Source: an uncultured Verrucomicrobia subdivision 3 bacterium
GTDB lineage: Bacteria; Verrucomicrobiota; Verrucomicrobiia; Limisphaerales; UBA11358
Direction of reading: 5' to 3'
NCBI GenBank assembly: GCA_903835255.1
Contig: CAILMI010000054.1
Coordinates: 1 to 64,000 of the forward strand
DNA length: 64,000 bases
How positions within the stretch are numbered: position 1 is the first letter of the stretch; the number at the start of each line of letters is the position of its first letter. Made by a program: the position numbers and the translations under genes. The notes under the pieces were generated by a model. That model saw nothing but the letters and a program-made list of their open reading frames with translations. It was not told the DNA's origin and did no database searches. Positions 43,417 through 52,204 of the stretch are shown piece by piece.

Positions 43417-44688
43417 ATGGCAGAATTTTCGTACAAAGCGCGCCGGCGCAGCGGTGAGATGGTCGAGGGCGTCCTGGAGGTGGCTGACCGTCCGGCGGCC
43501 CTGGCGCAGATCACGCGGCTCGGGCTTTTCCCCGTCTCGGTGGAAACGGCCAAGGCGGGCGCGGCGGGCGGGGCAAGGAGTCCGGGGCAGAAGACGGATT
43601 TCATGTCGCTGCTGCCGCCGGGCCTGCGCGCGCAGCTGCAGCAAAAACGCAAACCCAGCCTGCAGGAGCTGGCGACCTTCACGCAGCAGCTGGCGAACCT
43701 GCTTCAATCGGGGATGCCGCTGACGGTGGCGCTGAACAGCATGACGCATTTGGAAACGCGGGGGATTCCCGCCGAGGTGTGCCGGGGGCTGAAGCAGGAG
43801 GTCTCCGAGGGGCGCGGGCTTTCGGATGCGATGGCCAAGCAGCCGCAGATTTTCACGGATCTGTACGTCAACATGGTGCGGGCGGGCGAATCGAGCGGCT
43901 CGCTGGTGGCCGTGCTGCGCCGCATGGCTTCGCATTTCGAACAGTTCGCCGAGGTGCAGGCCAAATTCAAATCCGCGCTGATCTACCCCGCGATGGTCAT
44001 CTTCGTGGGCGCGGGCATCGTCGCCTTTTTCATGTTCTTTATGATGCCGCGGTTCATGGAGATCTTCAACGGGTTCGGCGTGGAGCTGCCCCTGCCGACG
44101 CGGATACTCATGGGATCAAGCACCTTTTTAATCCACTTCTGGTGGCTTATCGGCCTGGTCAGCATTGTATCGGTCATTCTGTTCAAGCGCTATCAGGCCA
44201 CGGAAGAGGGCGCGCGCCAGATTGATGCCTGGAAGATGAAAGCTCCCGTGGTTGGCAAGGTGGTAAAACTGAATTTGTTCGGGCAGTTTGCGCGCACGCT
44301 GGGCACGCTGCTGCAAAACGGGGTGCCGGTCTTGATGGCGCTCCGGATTACCGAACAGGTCCTGCCCAACCGCCTGCTCAAGGAGGCCATCGCCAAAACG
44401 CGCACGGCGGTGACGGATGGCAAGACGCTCGCGCAACCCATGGCGCAGAGCAAGGTTTTCCCCCAGCTCATGGTGGACCTCGTGCGCATCGGAGAGGAGA
44501 CGGGCGACGTGCCCGGCTCGCTGAACAATCTCGCCGACACGTATGAAAGCGAGCTGGCCATCGGACTCCGGGTGATGACGCAGCTCATCGAGCCGATCAT
44601 GATCATGGTCATGGCGGTCATCGTGGGCTTTCTGCTCATCAGCATCCTGCTGCCGCTGTTCCAATTGATTTCGCAGATTCACGCCTGA
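43417..44688 (+). CDS. gspF: type II secretion inner-membrane platform protein GspF
   Basis: The protein has 423 aa. The N-terminus AEFSYKARRRSGEMVEGVLE is typical of GspF/PilC. Two T2SSF domains follow (about 85-205 and 288-410), each opening F-x-x-Q-L-A-x-L/T-L-x-x-G-V/M-P (FTQQLANLLQSGMP and FARTLGTLLQNGVP), with three membrane helices. GspF anchors the cytoplasmic ATPase to the pseudopilus platform. It heads a block with four pseudopilin-type genes; GspD, E, G, L and M are not in this window. A PilC role in type IV pili is possible, but the GspK neighbour favours secretion. Confidence 0.92.
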   Translation: MAEFSYKARRRSGEMVEGVLEVADRPAALAQITRLGLFPVSVETAKAGAAGGARSPGQKTDFMSLLPPGLRAQLQQKRKPSLQELATFTQQLANLLQSGMPLTVALNSMTHLETRGIPAEVCRGLKQEVSEGRGLSDAMAKQPQIFTDLYVNMVRAGESSGSLVAVLRRMASHFEQFAEVQAKFKSALIYPAMVIFVGAGIVAFFMFFMMPRFMEIFNGFGVELPLPTRILMGSSTFLIHFWWLIGLVSIVSVILFKRYQATEEGARQIDAWKMKAPVVGKVVKLNLFGQFARTLGTLLQNGVPVLMALRITEQVLPNRLLKEAIAKTRTAVTDGKTLAQPMAQSKVFPQLMVDLVRIGEETGDVPGSLNNLADTYESELAIGLRVMTQLIEPIMIMVMAVIVGFLLISILLPLFQLISQIHA

Positions 44689-44696
44689 GGCGCCCG

Positions 44697-45173
44697 ATGA
44701 AAACGGCCCCCGCCCCCACCTCCCCTCAGCTCCCCCGCGCGTTCACGCTGGTGGAGCTGATGGTGGTGGTGGCCATCCTGGGCCTCATGGCTGCCATGGG
44801 CCTGCCCTCGATGCTGCGAATGATTCAGAAGGACGGAATGCGCAAGGCGGTGAGCGACGTGACCGAACTGCTGGGCGATGCGCGCGCGGATGCGATTCTC
44901 AAGGGTCAGACGGCGGAAGTCTCGTTTCATCCGGCGGACAACCAAGTGGACTCCTCCCTCGGCAAATCGGTGACCCTTCCCGAAGGCGTTGCCATGGAAG
45001 GCATCGGCATCAACCTGATGGATTTCTCGGAAGCGGAGGTATCGCACGTCCGGTTCTTTCCAAACGGCACCTGCGACGAACTGACCCTGGTGCTGCACTC
45101 CGGCGAGGACTGGCGAAAAATCACACTGGAATTTTCCACCGCCCTGGCGGACGCGGAACCGCTCAAAAAATGA
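44697..45173 (+). CDS. gspH: type II secretion minor pseudopilin GspH
   Basis: The protein has 158 aa. A leader ends in a prepilin-peptidase site before the hydrophobic helix (RAFTLVELMVVVAILGLMAAMGLPS) with Glu at +5. The C-terminal domain is a small beta fold (LLGDARADAILKGQTAEVSFHP) consistent with GspH. It begins eight bases after gspF and overlaps gspI by four bases. It is expected in the tip or shaft of the pseudopilus. Confidence 0.85.
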   Translation: MKTAPAPTSPQLPRAFTLVELMVVVAILGLMAAMGLPSMLRMIQKDGMRKAVSDVTELLGDARADAILKGQTAEVSFHPADNQVDSSLGKSVTLPEGVAMEGIGINLMDFSEAEVSHVRFFPNGTCDELTLVLHSGEDWRKITLEFSTALADAEPLKK

Positions 45174-45589
45174 AACTCCCGACGCCATTCCAGGCACGGC
45201 AGCAGCGGGCGTTCTCCCTGCTGGAAGTGATGATTGCCATCGGCATTTTCTTCATGTCCGTGTTCGTGATCCTGTCGCTCGTGTCCAGCTCGCTGCAGAA
45301 TGCGCGCCGGCTGCAGCGCCCCATGGTGGACGCCGCCATGATCGCCTCGGAGCTGTCCCTGACCAATCAGCTCGTGGAGGCGGATCAGTCCGGGGATTTC
45401 GGCAAGCTCTACGAGGGGTACCACTGGACGGCCAGCGTGGTGGAAGTGCAGACGAACAAGCTGTTTCAGGTGAACTACGTGGTGCGCCGCGATGACAGCA
45501 AGGAAATCATGCAGACCATGAGCGTCCTATTTTTCCGGCCCCAATCCCCGGCGGGCAGCCTCGATGGCGGCATGGGGGGAAAACGATGA
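45170..45589 (+). CDS. gspI: type II secretion minor pseudopilin GspI
   Basis: The protein has 139 aa. The prepilin motif is RAFSLLEVMIAIGIFFMSVFVILSLV with the +5 Glu. The short globular part (LQNARRLQRPMVDAAMIASELSL) resembles GspI/PulI. Four-base overlaps with gspH and gspJ indicate coupled translation. In known systems GspI, J and K form the tip complex that primes the pseudopilus. Confidence 0.85.
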   Translation: MKLPTPFQARQQRAFSLLEVMIAIGIFFMSVFVILSLVSSSLQNARRLQRPMVDAAMIASELSLTNQLVEADQSGDFGKLYEGYHWTASVVEVQTNKLFQVNYVVRRDDSKEIMQTMSVLFFRPQSPAGSLDGGMGGKR

Positions 45590-46491
45590 AGCCCCCCTAC
45601 CCGGCCGGACAAAAAAGTCGACGGGCCTTCACCTTGATCGAGGTGATGGTCGCCGCCGCCATTTTCGGACTACTGGTAACGGCGATCTATTCGACGTGGA
45701 TTCTCATCATCAAATCGTCGCAAGTCGGACAGGTGGCGGCGGCTCAGGTGCAGCGCGAACGCATCGCCATCCGCACCATTGAAGACTCGCTCACCTGTAT
45801 CCAGTCGTTTCAAGCCTCCATGCAATACTACACATTCCTCGTGGAAAACGGTGCGGCGGCGCAATTGAGCTTCGTGGCGCGGGTGCCTGATGTGTTTCCC
45901 CGCAATGGGCGGTTCGGCGATTTCAATCTGCGGCGGCTCACCTTCGCCCTGGAAAACCGAACGGATACAGAACGGGATCTGGTGCTGCGTCAAAACCCGA
46001 TTCTGATGGACGTGGACCCGGACGAACAGGTCGTTCCCTTGGTGCTAGCGCGCAATGTGCAGGACTTCATCGTGGAATGCTGGGACACGAACACTCAGGA
46101 TTGGGTGGACACTTGGGTGGACACCAATTCCCTCCCTCCAATGGTGCGCGTCACCCTGGCGCTCGGCAGCAATCTGACCACGAAAAGTTCCACCGGGCCG
46201 TCCCTGGCCATCGCCCGCCAAATCGCCATACCTTCTGGCACCCTGCCCACCGCCATCCAAGGCGGACAGGGCAGCGCCGTCGGCAATTCCCGAGGGGGCG
46301 TGAACCTCGGAGTTCCCGGAGGCGGCGGGGGACGCAACACCGGAGCGGCCCCGGGCGGAGGCAACCCGGGCGGCGGAGGACGCAATCGAGGCGGCTCCGG
46401 CGGCGGTTTTGGGGGACAGGGCGGACAGGGTGGACCCGGTGGGCCCGGCGGTTTTGGGGGCGGACGGGGCGGACGAGGAGGGGCACCATGA
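45586..46491 (+). CDS. gspJ: type II secretion minor pseudopilin GspJ with a glycine-rich tail
   Basis: The protein has 301 aa. The prepilin motif is RAFTLIEVMVAAAIFGLLVTAIYSTW with the +5 Glu, followed by a typical GspJ domain to about residue 225 (VQRERIAIRTIEDSLTCIQSF, VARVPDVFP). The last 65-75 residues are an unusual low-complexity tail of Gly with Arg, Pro, Asn and Gln (FGGQGGQGGPGGPGGF). GspJ normally ends near residue 200-230, so this tail is extra and would extend from the tip complex. Four-base overlaps join it to gspI and gspK. Confidence 0.85.
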   Translation: MKPPYPAGQKSRRAFTLIEVMVAAAIFGLLVTAIYSTWILIIKSSQVGQVAAAQVQRERIAIRTIEDSLTCIQSFQASMQYYTFLVENGAAAQLSFVARVPDVFPRNGRFGDFNLRRLTFALENRTDTERDLVLRQNPILMDVDPDEQVVPLVLARNVQDFIVECWDTNTQDWVDTWVDTNSLPPMVRVTLALGSNLTTKSSTGPSLAIARQIAIPSGTLPTAIQGGQGSAVGNSRGGVNLGVPGGGGGRNTGAAPGGGNPGGGGRNRGGSGGGFGGQGGQGGPGGPGGFGGGRGGRGGAP

Positions 46492-47561
46492 AGATGCAGC
46501 ATCGCTCCTCTGCCTGCGGCATGGCGCTCATCATGGTGATGATTGCGGTCGCGGTATTTTCAGCCCTGGCGGCGGCCCTGGCGTTTTCGATGAAGGTTGA
46601 GACCAAGCTGGCGCGCAACGCCGATGACGAGCAGCAGCTGCTCTGGCTGGGCCGATCCGGCGTGGAATTGGCCCGCTGGGTTTTATCGCAGCATCCAGTC
46701 AGCGAACGCTACGACTCGCTCAACCAGATCTGGGCGGGCGGGCCGGGCGGGCCGGGCGAGACCAACAGCGCCCTTTCCGGGGTCCCCCTGGATAATTTTC
46801 CAGTCGGCGAAGGCTCGGTCTCCATCAAGATCATCGACCTCGATCGCAAGATGAATGTGAACACCGCGAATGCCTTGGAGCTGCAGCAGGTGCTGACGGC
46901 GATGGGCGTGGATGCGAACGACATCTCGGTCGTGTCCGATTCCATTCTCGACTGGCGGGACACCGACGATGCGCAGCATGTGGCCGGGGCGGAGAGTGAT
47001 TATTACCAGGGCCTGAATCCGCCCTATTACGCCAAGAACGCGCCGCTGGACAGCCTGTCCGAGCTGCTCTTTGTCAAAGGCGTGACTCCGGAAATGTATT
47101 GGGGCGGCAGCGCCACCAATCACCAGCCGGGCACGTTTCAAAAACCCAAGCTCGGCTTCGGCACCGCGCCGGGGGCGATCCCGGACTACCCCTTTGGTTT
47201 AAAGGATATTTTCACCCCGTTTTCTTCCGGCCTCATCAACGTCAACACCGCCGATGCCAACGTGCTGCAAACCATCCCCGGCATGGACGCCCTCCAGGCG
47301 GAAGGCATCCTCAAATACCGGGCCGGACCGGATGGCGTGGAAGCCACGGAGGACGACACCCCCTACCGCAACGTCGCCCAACTGGCTGCCGCCGGCCTGA
47401 CCCCCCAGACCGTCCAGCAGCTCAACCGTTACTGCACCGTCAACAGCAGCACCTTTGAGGTGCACGTCACCGCCAAGATCAGTGATTCCTCCCGCGAATA
47501 CATCGCCATCCTCTACCGCAATGGGGCAAATATCCAGACGGTGAGCTTCTGGTGGAAATAA
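46488..47561 (+). CDS. gspK: type II secretion minor pseudopilin GspK
   Basis: The protein has 357 aa from the ATG at 46488, which overlaps the gspJ stop (ATGA). The hydrophobic N-terminus CGMALIMVMIAVAVFSALAAALAF follows a short leader and, as usual for GspK, lacks the +5 Glu. Two SAM-like helix-hairpin-helix regions follow (MNVNTANALELQQVL...ANDISVVSDSILDWRDTDD and INVNTADANVLQTIPGMDALQAEGIL). GspK caps the pseudopilus tip. The longer open frame upstream overlaps the Gly-rich part of gspJ and is not used. Confidence 0.9.
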   Translation: MKMQHRSSACGMALIMVMIAVAVFSALAAALAFSMKVETKLARNADDEQQLLWLGRSGVELARWVLSQHPVSERYDSLNQIWAGGPGGPGETNSALSGVPLDNFPVGEGSVSIKIIDLDRKMNVNTANALELQQVLTAMGVDANDISVVSDSILDWRDTDDAQHVAGAESDYYQGLNPPYYAKNAPLDSLSELLFVKGVTPEMYWGGSATNHQPGTFQKPKLGFGTAPGAIPDYPFGLKDIFTPFSSGLINVNTADANVLQTIPGMDALQAEGILKYRAGPDGVEATEDDTPYRNVAQLAAAGLTPQTVQQLNRYCTVNSSTFEVHVTAKISDSSREYIAILYRNGANIQTVSFWWK

Positions 47562-47569
47562 TCCCGGCA

Positions 47570-48023
47570 CCCCTCTCCCCAACCCCGCTCAAGCTTTCGC
47601 GGGGTGAGGGGAGGACCTGCGGTAAAGCCGGGCCTACTTCGTTCGGGGGGCCTCAAGGGGTTTATTTCAAACTCGATTCGGGAGTGGAGCTGGAAATGAA
47701 GCGGCGCGGTTCGGCTGCTACTCCCTCTCTTCCATGAAATGGAGGAGAGGGCTGGGGAGAGGAGGCGCTTGGGGACTTTCTTGGGTTCCCCGCTCAAGCT
47801 TTCGGGGCGAGGGGGGAGGACCTGCGGTAGAGCCTCGCCTGCTTCGTTCGGCGGCCTCAAGGGGTTTATTTCAAACTCGATTCTGGAGTGGAGCTGGAAA
47901 TGAAGCGGCGCGGTTCGACTGCTACTCCCTCTCTTCCATGAAATGGAGGAGAGGGCGGGGAGAGGAGGCCCGGCTTTATCCGTTCGAAGGGCCGCAAGAG
48001 CCGGGCCCACTTCGGAGTTCGGG
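47570..48023. repeat. dispersed repeat family 3, tandem pair
   Basis: Two copies in direct orientation with a period of 205 bases: GCTCAAGCTTTCG occurs at 47587 and 47792. The copies share GAGGACCTGCGGTA, GGGGTTTATTTCAAACTCGAT, GGAGTGGAGCTGGAAATGAA and a CTCTCTTCCATGAAATGGAGGAGAG hairpin region. A third, more diverged copy lies at 60468-60696. The block fills the gap after gspK and contains no supported gene. Confidence 0.92.
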
Positions 48024-48077
48024 CTAAACCATCTATTTGAGACTGGCGCAGGAGGCGAGCGAGCTCCGGAAAAGAGG

Positions 48078-49322
48078 TCAGTTCAGCTGCCGCTTCAGAT
48101 ACGCATTCAAGGCGTCCAGGAGGTGTGGGTCCAGCGTGACCTTGTGTCCGCGCGGCTCGCGGTCCATCAGGAAAAGCTCGTCGCTGCCCAATTCAGCAAG
48201 GCGTTTCCGCAGCACGGTCATCTGGTGCAAGGCGTCGGGCGATTCGGAGCAGTTGATGGTGAGAAACAGCGGCAGGGTGGCATGGGTCAGATAATCCAGC
48301 GCGCCATGACGGCGCCAGATCTCCAGGCTGTTAGTGCGGGCACCCCAGACCTTCTCGTAACGCGGGATCATAGGGTCCTCCGGCAGCAGGTCCAGATAAG
48401 TGAATCGCCCGGACATGACCACCGCTCCTTGGACGGCGCTACTGACGCCGGGATTTTCGCCGCCTCCCTCAAACTCCTTCAAGCCCTCGGTGGTGACGAG
48501 CATCAGCGCCATGCCGCTGCCGCGAGAGAAACCGACCGGGACAATCTTTCCGTTCAGCCCGAGCTTCGCACCTTCGGCGCGCAGGGTGCGGACGGCGGCC
48601 TTGATTTTCAGGGCGCACTGGGGCATCGCATCCAAGCCCTTGTAAGGCGGGGCCACGGGATGATCTGCCATGGCCACGGCAAACCCCTCCGAGGCCTCGG
48701 CGTCCAGAATCGTGTCGCTGCAAATCGAAAGCGAGCTGTTGCCCATGCGGTTCACGTTGTCGCAGGAAAACTCAATGAGCGCCCCGACCGGCTTCCGGGG
48801 CTGTGACGGATAAAGAATGTCCAGCGCGAGCGGGCGGTTGGTGTCACTGTCATAAACCACATTGCGTTTGAGGCGGCAGCCTTCGGGGACAATATAGAGG
48901 TGCGCGGCATCCACCGGATAAGCCGCGAGGAGTTTTCCGGCGCGGACATCGTCGCGGAGCTTTCCCAAATCGCGATTGAGGAAGGGCACGCGGGCCTCGC
49001 TCTGGTGGCCGTAATCCAGAGTGACGACCAAATAATTCTGGGCACGGAAATCAGCGAGGATGCTCTCGTCGCTCTCCGTGCCGACGCGCGGCGCGGCCAG
49101 GTTTTTTAAATAGAGGACCACGGGCATCGCGCCGGAGGGGCGCCCCGCGACCGGCTCCAGCACTTTCAATTCCATCACCCTGCCAGTGACCAGGCTTTGC
49201 CAGGGTTCCACTGCAGCCTGCAACGGCGATGCGGTGGCAAGCACAGCCAGGGCCGCGCCCACCGCCCGCCACAGCAAAGCGCCCGCCGTCTTCGTCTTTT
49301 TCGGAACTGTCATCAGAGGCAT
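48078..49322 (-). CDS. exported alpha/beta-hydrolase-fold protein
   Basis: The protein has 414 aa. A signal peptide (ALLWRAVGAALAVLATASPLQA) is at about residues 14-36. The fold is supported by VVLYLKNLAAP, LVVTLDYGHQSEA and the nucleophile elbow PVGFSRGSGMALM (G-x-S-x-G). The catalytic His candidate is in EPRGHKVTLDPHLLDAL, with an Asp expected near CSESPDALHQ. It could be an esterase for acetyl or feruloyl groups on polysaccharides, given the neighbouring GH95 gene nine bases upstream in the same direction, but no substrate motif is visible. Confidence 0.7.
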   Translation of the reverse strand: MPLMTVPKKTKTAGALLWRAVGAALAVLATASPLQAAVEPWQSLVTGRVMELKVLEPVAGRPSGAMPVVLYLKNLAAPRVGTESDESILADFRAQNYLVVTLDYGHQSEARVPFLNRDLGKLRDDVRAGKLLAAYPVDAAHLYIVPEGCRLKRNVVYDSDTNRPLALDILYPSQPRKPVGALIEFSCDNVNRMGNSSLSICSDTILDAEASEGFAVAMADHPVAPPYKGLDAMPQCALKIKAAVRTLRAEGAKLGLNGKIVPVGFSRGSGMALMLVTTEGLKEFEGGGENPGVSSAVQGAVVMSGRFTYLDLLPEDPMIPRYEKVWGARTNSLEIWRRHGALDYLTHATLPLFLTINCSESPDALHQMTVLRKRLAELGSDELFLMDREPRGHKVTLDPHLLDALNAYLKRQLN

Positions 49323-49331
49323 AAGATGAAA

Positions 49332-51650
49332 TCAATGTGTCAGGGCGACTGGCCGCAACTGGCCATCCAACACGACGCAGTCTCCGGGCTTTGCCGTCAG
49401 CAGGGCCTCATGGCCGCCGCAGCGGACCCGGCACGGGATGCCCAGTTTCGAGCGGATGACGGCTTTCGTCAACACGCCGTCCGCCCATGCCAGATCCACC
49501 TCAAACCCGCCCCGCGCGCACAGGCCCGTCACCGAACCCGAAGGCCAGGCCTGAGGCAGGGCCGGCAACAAATCCAGGCAGCGAACCCCCGGCTTCTGAC
49601 CGCCGCCTTCGGTCCACTGGCTTTGCAACAACATCTCGGCGATGCCCGCGCAGCCGCCAAAATTGCCGTCGATTTGAAACGGCCCGCAGAGGTCAAACAG
49701 ATTGGGCAGCGTGCGTTTTTGCAGCAGGCCGCTCAACTGGCGGAAGGCAAAATCCCCGTCGCCCACGCGCGCCCAGAGCGGGATGCGCCAGGCATAGCTC
49801 CAGCCAGTGCTGCCGTCGCCGCGCCATTTCAACAGGACTTTGGCCGCGGCAAACAGGTTGGTTTGGGCCGGCGAGATTTCCGCCCCGGGATACAAGGCGA
49901 ACAAGGGAGAGAGATGGCGATGGTTATTGCCCGGCACATCCACGTCTTCCAGCCATTCCTGAAGCTGGCCGTACCGGCCAATCTGATCCGGAGCGACCTG
50001 GCGCCGGACTTGGCCGAGCTGCGCCGCAAATTTCCGGTCGCTTTTCAACAGGGCCGCGCTTTCAAGGGTGGCATCCATCAAGGCGCGGATGATTTGATGG
50101 TCCATGGTCGGGCCGACACAGAGCGTGCCTTGCTCCGGCGAAAACGACGGGGAGGTGACGAGCCAGCCGGTCTTCGGATCCTTTACCAAGTAATCCATGA
50201 AGAACAACGACGCCTGTTGCAGGACCGGATAGGCGCGCGCCAGGAACCGCCGGTCGCCGGTGAACAGGTAATGCTCCCACAGATGATAACACAGCCACGC
50301 CCCGCCCGTGGGCCAGATGCCATCGATATTGTTGATGGGCGCCGTGCCCCGCCAGAGGTCGGTGTTGTGGTGGGCGACCCAGCCGCGGCATTGATACTGT
50401 TCCTTGGCCGTGCGGGCGCCGCTGATAGCAAGATCGTTAATCAGGTCGAACAACGGCTGGGCGCACTCGCTTAAATTGCACAGCTCGGCTGGCCAGTAGT
50501 TCATCTCGCAATTGATGTTGAGCGTCCACTTGCTTTCCCAGGGCGGAGCGAGGAGCTCGTTCCAGATGCCCTGCAGATTCGCCGGCTGACTGCCCGGCCG
50601 GCTGCTGGCGATGAGCAGATAACGGCCATATTGAAAATACAAGGATGCCAGACCGGGATCCGTATCCAGACCGGCGGTGCGAACATGGCTCAGCCGCTCA
50701 TCCGTAGGCACCTCCGGCCCGGGGGCGGACCCCAGGTCCAGAGACACGCGCCGGAACAGGCCTTGATAATCGGTCAAATGCGCGGCTTTTACCGCGTCAA
50801 AACTGCGTTTTCGAAGGCTGGCCAGATGATCAACGCAAATCCGGTCGGGCCGGGCGCTCATGTCCTGAAAATTTTTGAAGCTGGTGGCCGCCACCAGATA
50901 GAGCGTGGCGGCCGTGGCGTTGCTCACCACCAAGGTATTCTGATTGGCCGAGAGAGTTCCCCCCTCACACACCACCCGCACCCGCGATTCAAACTCCAAA
51001 CCACCCGCCTCCACCTGTCCGGTCAACACCAGCGTGCCCTCCACGACCCGCGTCCGGGAGTTGGTATGAGGACTGTCCATCGTGAGCGTGAAACTAATTT
51101 GCCCGGGCTGATCCGCCGTCATTCGAATGACGATGGCGCGATCCGGATAGCTGGCGAAGGCCTCACGCCGGAAAGTCACGCTGCCCAAGCGATAACTCAC
51201 GCTGGCCAGGGCTGAATCCAAGTCCAAGTCGCGGCGATACTCCGCCACCTCTCCCGAGCCGGGAAAATGAAGACGCAGGTCGCCGAACGGCTGATAGGCT
51301 TTTTGGCGGACCGGGTCGCTCAAAAAACCCGGCCGGGCCAGCGCCACCGCATTGGTGGTCTCGCCCGCGGCCAGCAGTCGGCGAATCCCGGCAAGCTGAT
51401 CGCCAGCGCCGGCGCGCACGTAATCATGCGGCTGCCCTTTCCAGAGGGTGTCCTCGTTGAACTGGATCCGCTCGTCGAAAACCCCGCCGAAAACCATCGC
51501 CCCCATCCGGCCGTTGCCAATCGGCAGGGCCTCCGTCCACTTTTCCGCCGGCCGCGCATACCAGAGACGCGCCGCCGGCCGCGCGTCGGCGGCGGAAAGG
51601 GTCACGGCTAAGATCCAACAGGAGGCGAAAACGGCGAGGGTGCGGGACAT
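49332..51650 (-). CDS. GH95 alpha-L-fucosidase-type glycoside hydrolase, secreted
   Basis: The protein has 772 aa from the ATG at 51650, chosen because it begins a signal peptide (RTLAVFASCWILAVTLSAADA). GH95 hallmarks run through the chain: LWYARPAEKWTEALPIGNGRMGAMVFGG and NEDTLWKGQPHDY; NLQGIWNELLAPPWESKWTLNINCEMNYWPAELCNLSE; GWSYAWRIPLWARVGDGDFAF; QIDGNFGGCAGIAEMLLQS. The family hydrolyses alpha-1,2-fucosyl and, in some members, alpha-galactosyl linkages in plant xyloglucan, pectin or host glycans. It forms a two-gene unit with the downstream hydrolase. Confidence 0.95.
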   Translation of the reverse strand: MSRTLAVFASCWILAVTLSAADARPAARLWYARPAEKWTEALPIGNGRMGAMVFGGVFDERIQFNEDTLWKGQPHDYVRAGAGDQLAGIRRLLAAGETTNAVALARPGFLSDPVRQKAYQPFGDLRLHFPGSGEVAEYRRDLDLDSALASVSYRLGSVTFRREAFASYPDRAIVIRMTADQPGQISFTLTMDSPHTNSRTRVVEGTLVLTGQVEAGGLEFESRVRVVCEGGTLSANQNTLVVSNATAATLYLVAATSFKNFQDMSARPDRICVDHLASLRKRSFDAVKAAHLTDYQGLFRRVSLDLGSAPGPEVPTDERLSHVRTAGLDTDPGLASLYFQYGRYLLIASSRPGSQPANLQGIWNELLAPPWESKWTLNINCEMNYWPAELCNLSECAQPLFDLINDLAISGARTAKEQYQCRGWVAHHNTDLWRGTAPINNIDGIWPTGGAWLCYHLWEHYLFTGDRRFLARAYPVLQQASLFFMDYLVKDPKTGWLVTSPSFSPEQGTLCVGPTMDHQIIRALMDATLESAALLKSDRKFAAQLGQVRRQVAPDQIGRYGQLQEWLEDVDVPGNNHRHLSPLFALYPGAEISPAQTNLFAAAKVLLKWRGDGSTGWSYAWRIPLWARVGDGDFAFRQLSGLLQKRTLPNLFDLCGPFQIDGNFGGCAGIAEMLLQSQWTEGGGQKPGVRCLDLLPALPQAWPSGSVTGLCARGGFEVDLAWADGVLTKAVIRSKLGIPCRVRCGGHEALLTAKPGDCVVLDGQLRPVALTH

Positions 51651-51769
51651 GATGGAAACATCATCACCGGAGAGCCCTGCCGCATCCAAGTTTTTTGTCG
51701 GTGATTTACTGCCATTAAGTTTGAGAAAAATGATGGAGGACCCACCGGGGGCAGCATCAAAAGGGGACT

Positions 51770-51876
51770 ATAGCAGTTCTTGGCAACTTTGTGACCGGTG
51801 GGGCGCGCCGTCCCCGATCAATAGAAAACGTGGGTTGGCAACCGTGGCGGGCAGAGGACTGCCCGCCCTACCCGCG
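51770..51876 (+). repeat. dispersed repeat family 1, copy C
   Basis: It has ATAGCAGTTCTTGGCAACTT and a shortened middle, then GGGTTGGCAACCGTGGCGGG and the AGAGGACTGCCCGCCCTACC end. The middle hairpin found in copies B and D is missing. Confidence 0.85.
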
Positions 51877-52020
51877 GACTTTTTTGCGCAAGCGGATCGC
51901 TTTGTTATTACCCCGGCTTCAGTACCAAGAGCAGACCGGATACATTCGGGTGGATGAAGAATGCCTGGATCCGGATTGATCAACCCAAGGACCAGCCGCC
52001 GCCCTCGCTGGATCGCGGTT

Positions 52021-52114
52021 AGGTAGGGCGCGTCACTCCGTGCGCGCCGTCCCGGGGCTAAGGTGACGCGGGTTGGCAACCGTGGCGGGCAGAGGACTGC
52101 CCGCCCTACCCGCC
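52021..52114 (+). repeat. dispersed repeat family 1, copy D, with terminal inverted repeats
   Basis: GGTAGGGCG at 52022-52030 and its exact complement CGCCCTACC at 52102-52110 bound an 89-base element that contains two inner hairpins (GGCGCG...CGCGCC and GCGGGC...GCCCGC). It sits 160 bases from copy C; no gene lies in the whole 51651-52204 gap. Confidence 0.88.
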
Positions 52115-52204
52115 GATGGGCCAAGGTTCAGTTGCAATGCTATAATTTCCAGGTGCTGGACATTTTAAGTTGGCGGCGACGAGGAATTCTGGTTTCCTTT
52201 TCAG

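Noticed and set aside
46077-46487. Longer start for GspK within the GspJ gene
   Set aside because: The extra sequence is the frame-shifted reading of GspJ's Gly-rich tail; the ATG at 46488 gives a normal prepilin leader.
47570-48023. Tandem repeats considered as a CRISPR array
   Set aside because: Units are about 205 bases, only two, without short constant repeats and variable spacers, and no cas genes are near.
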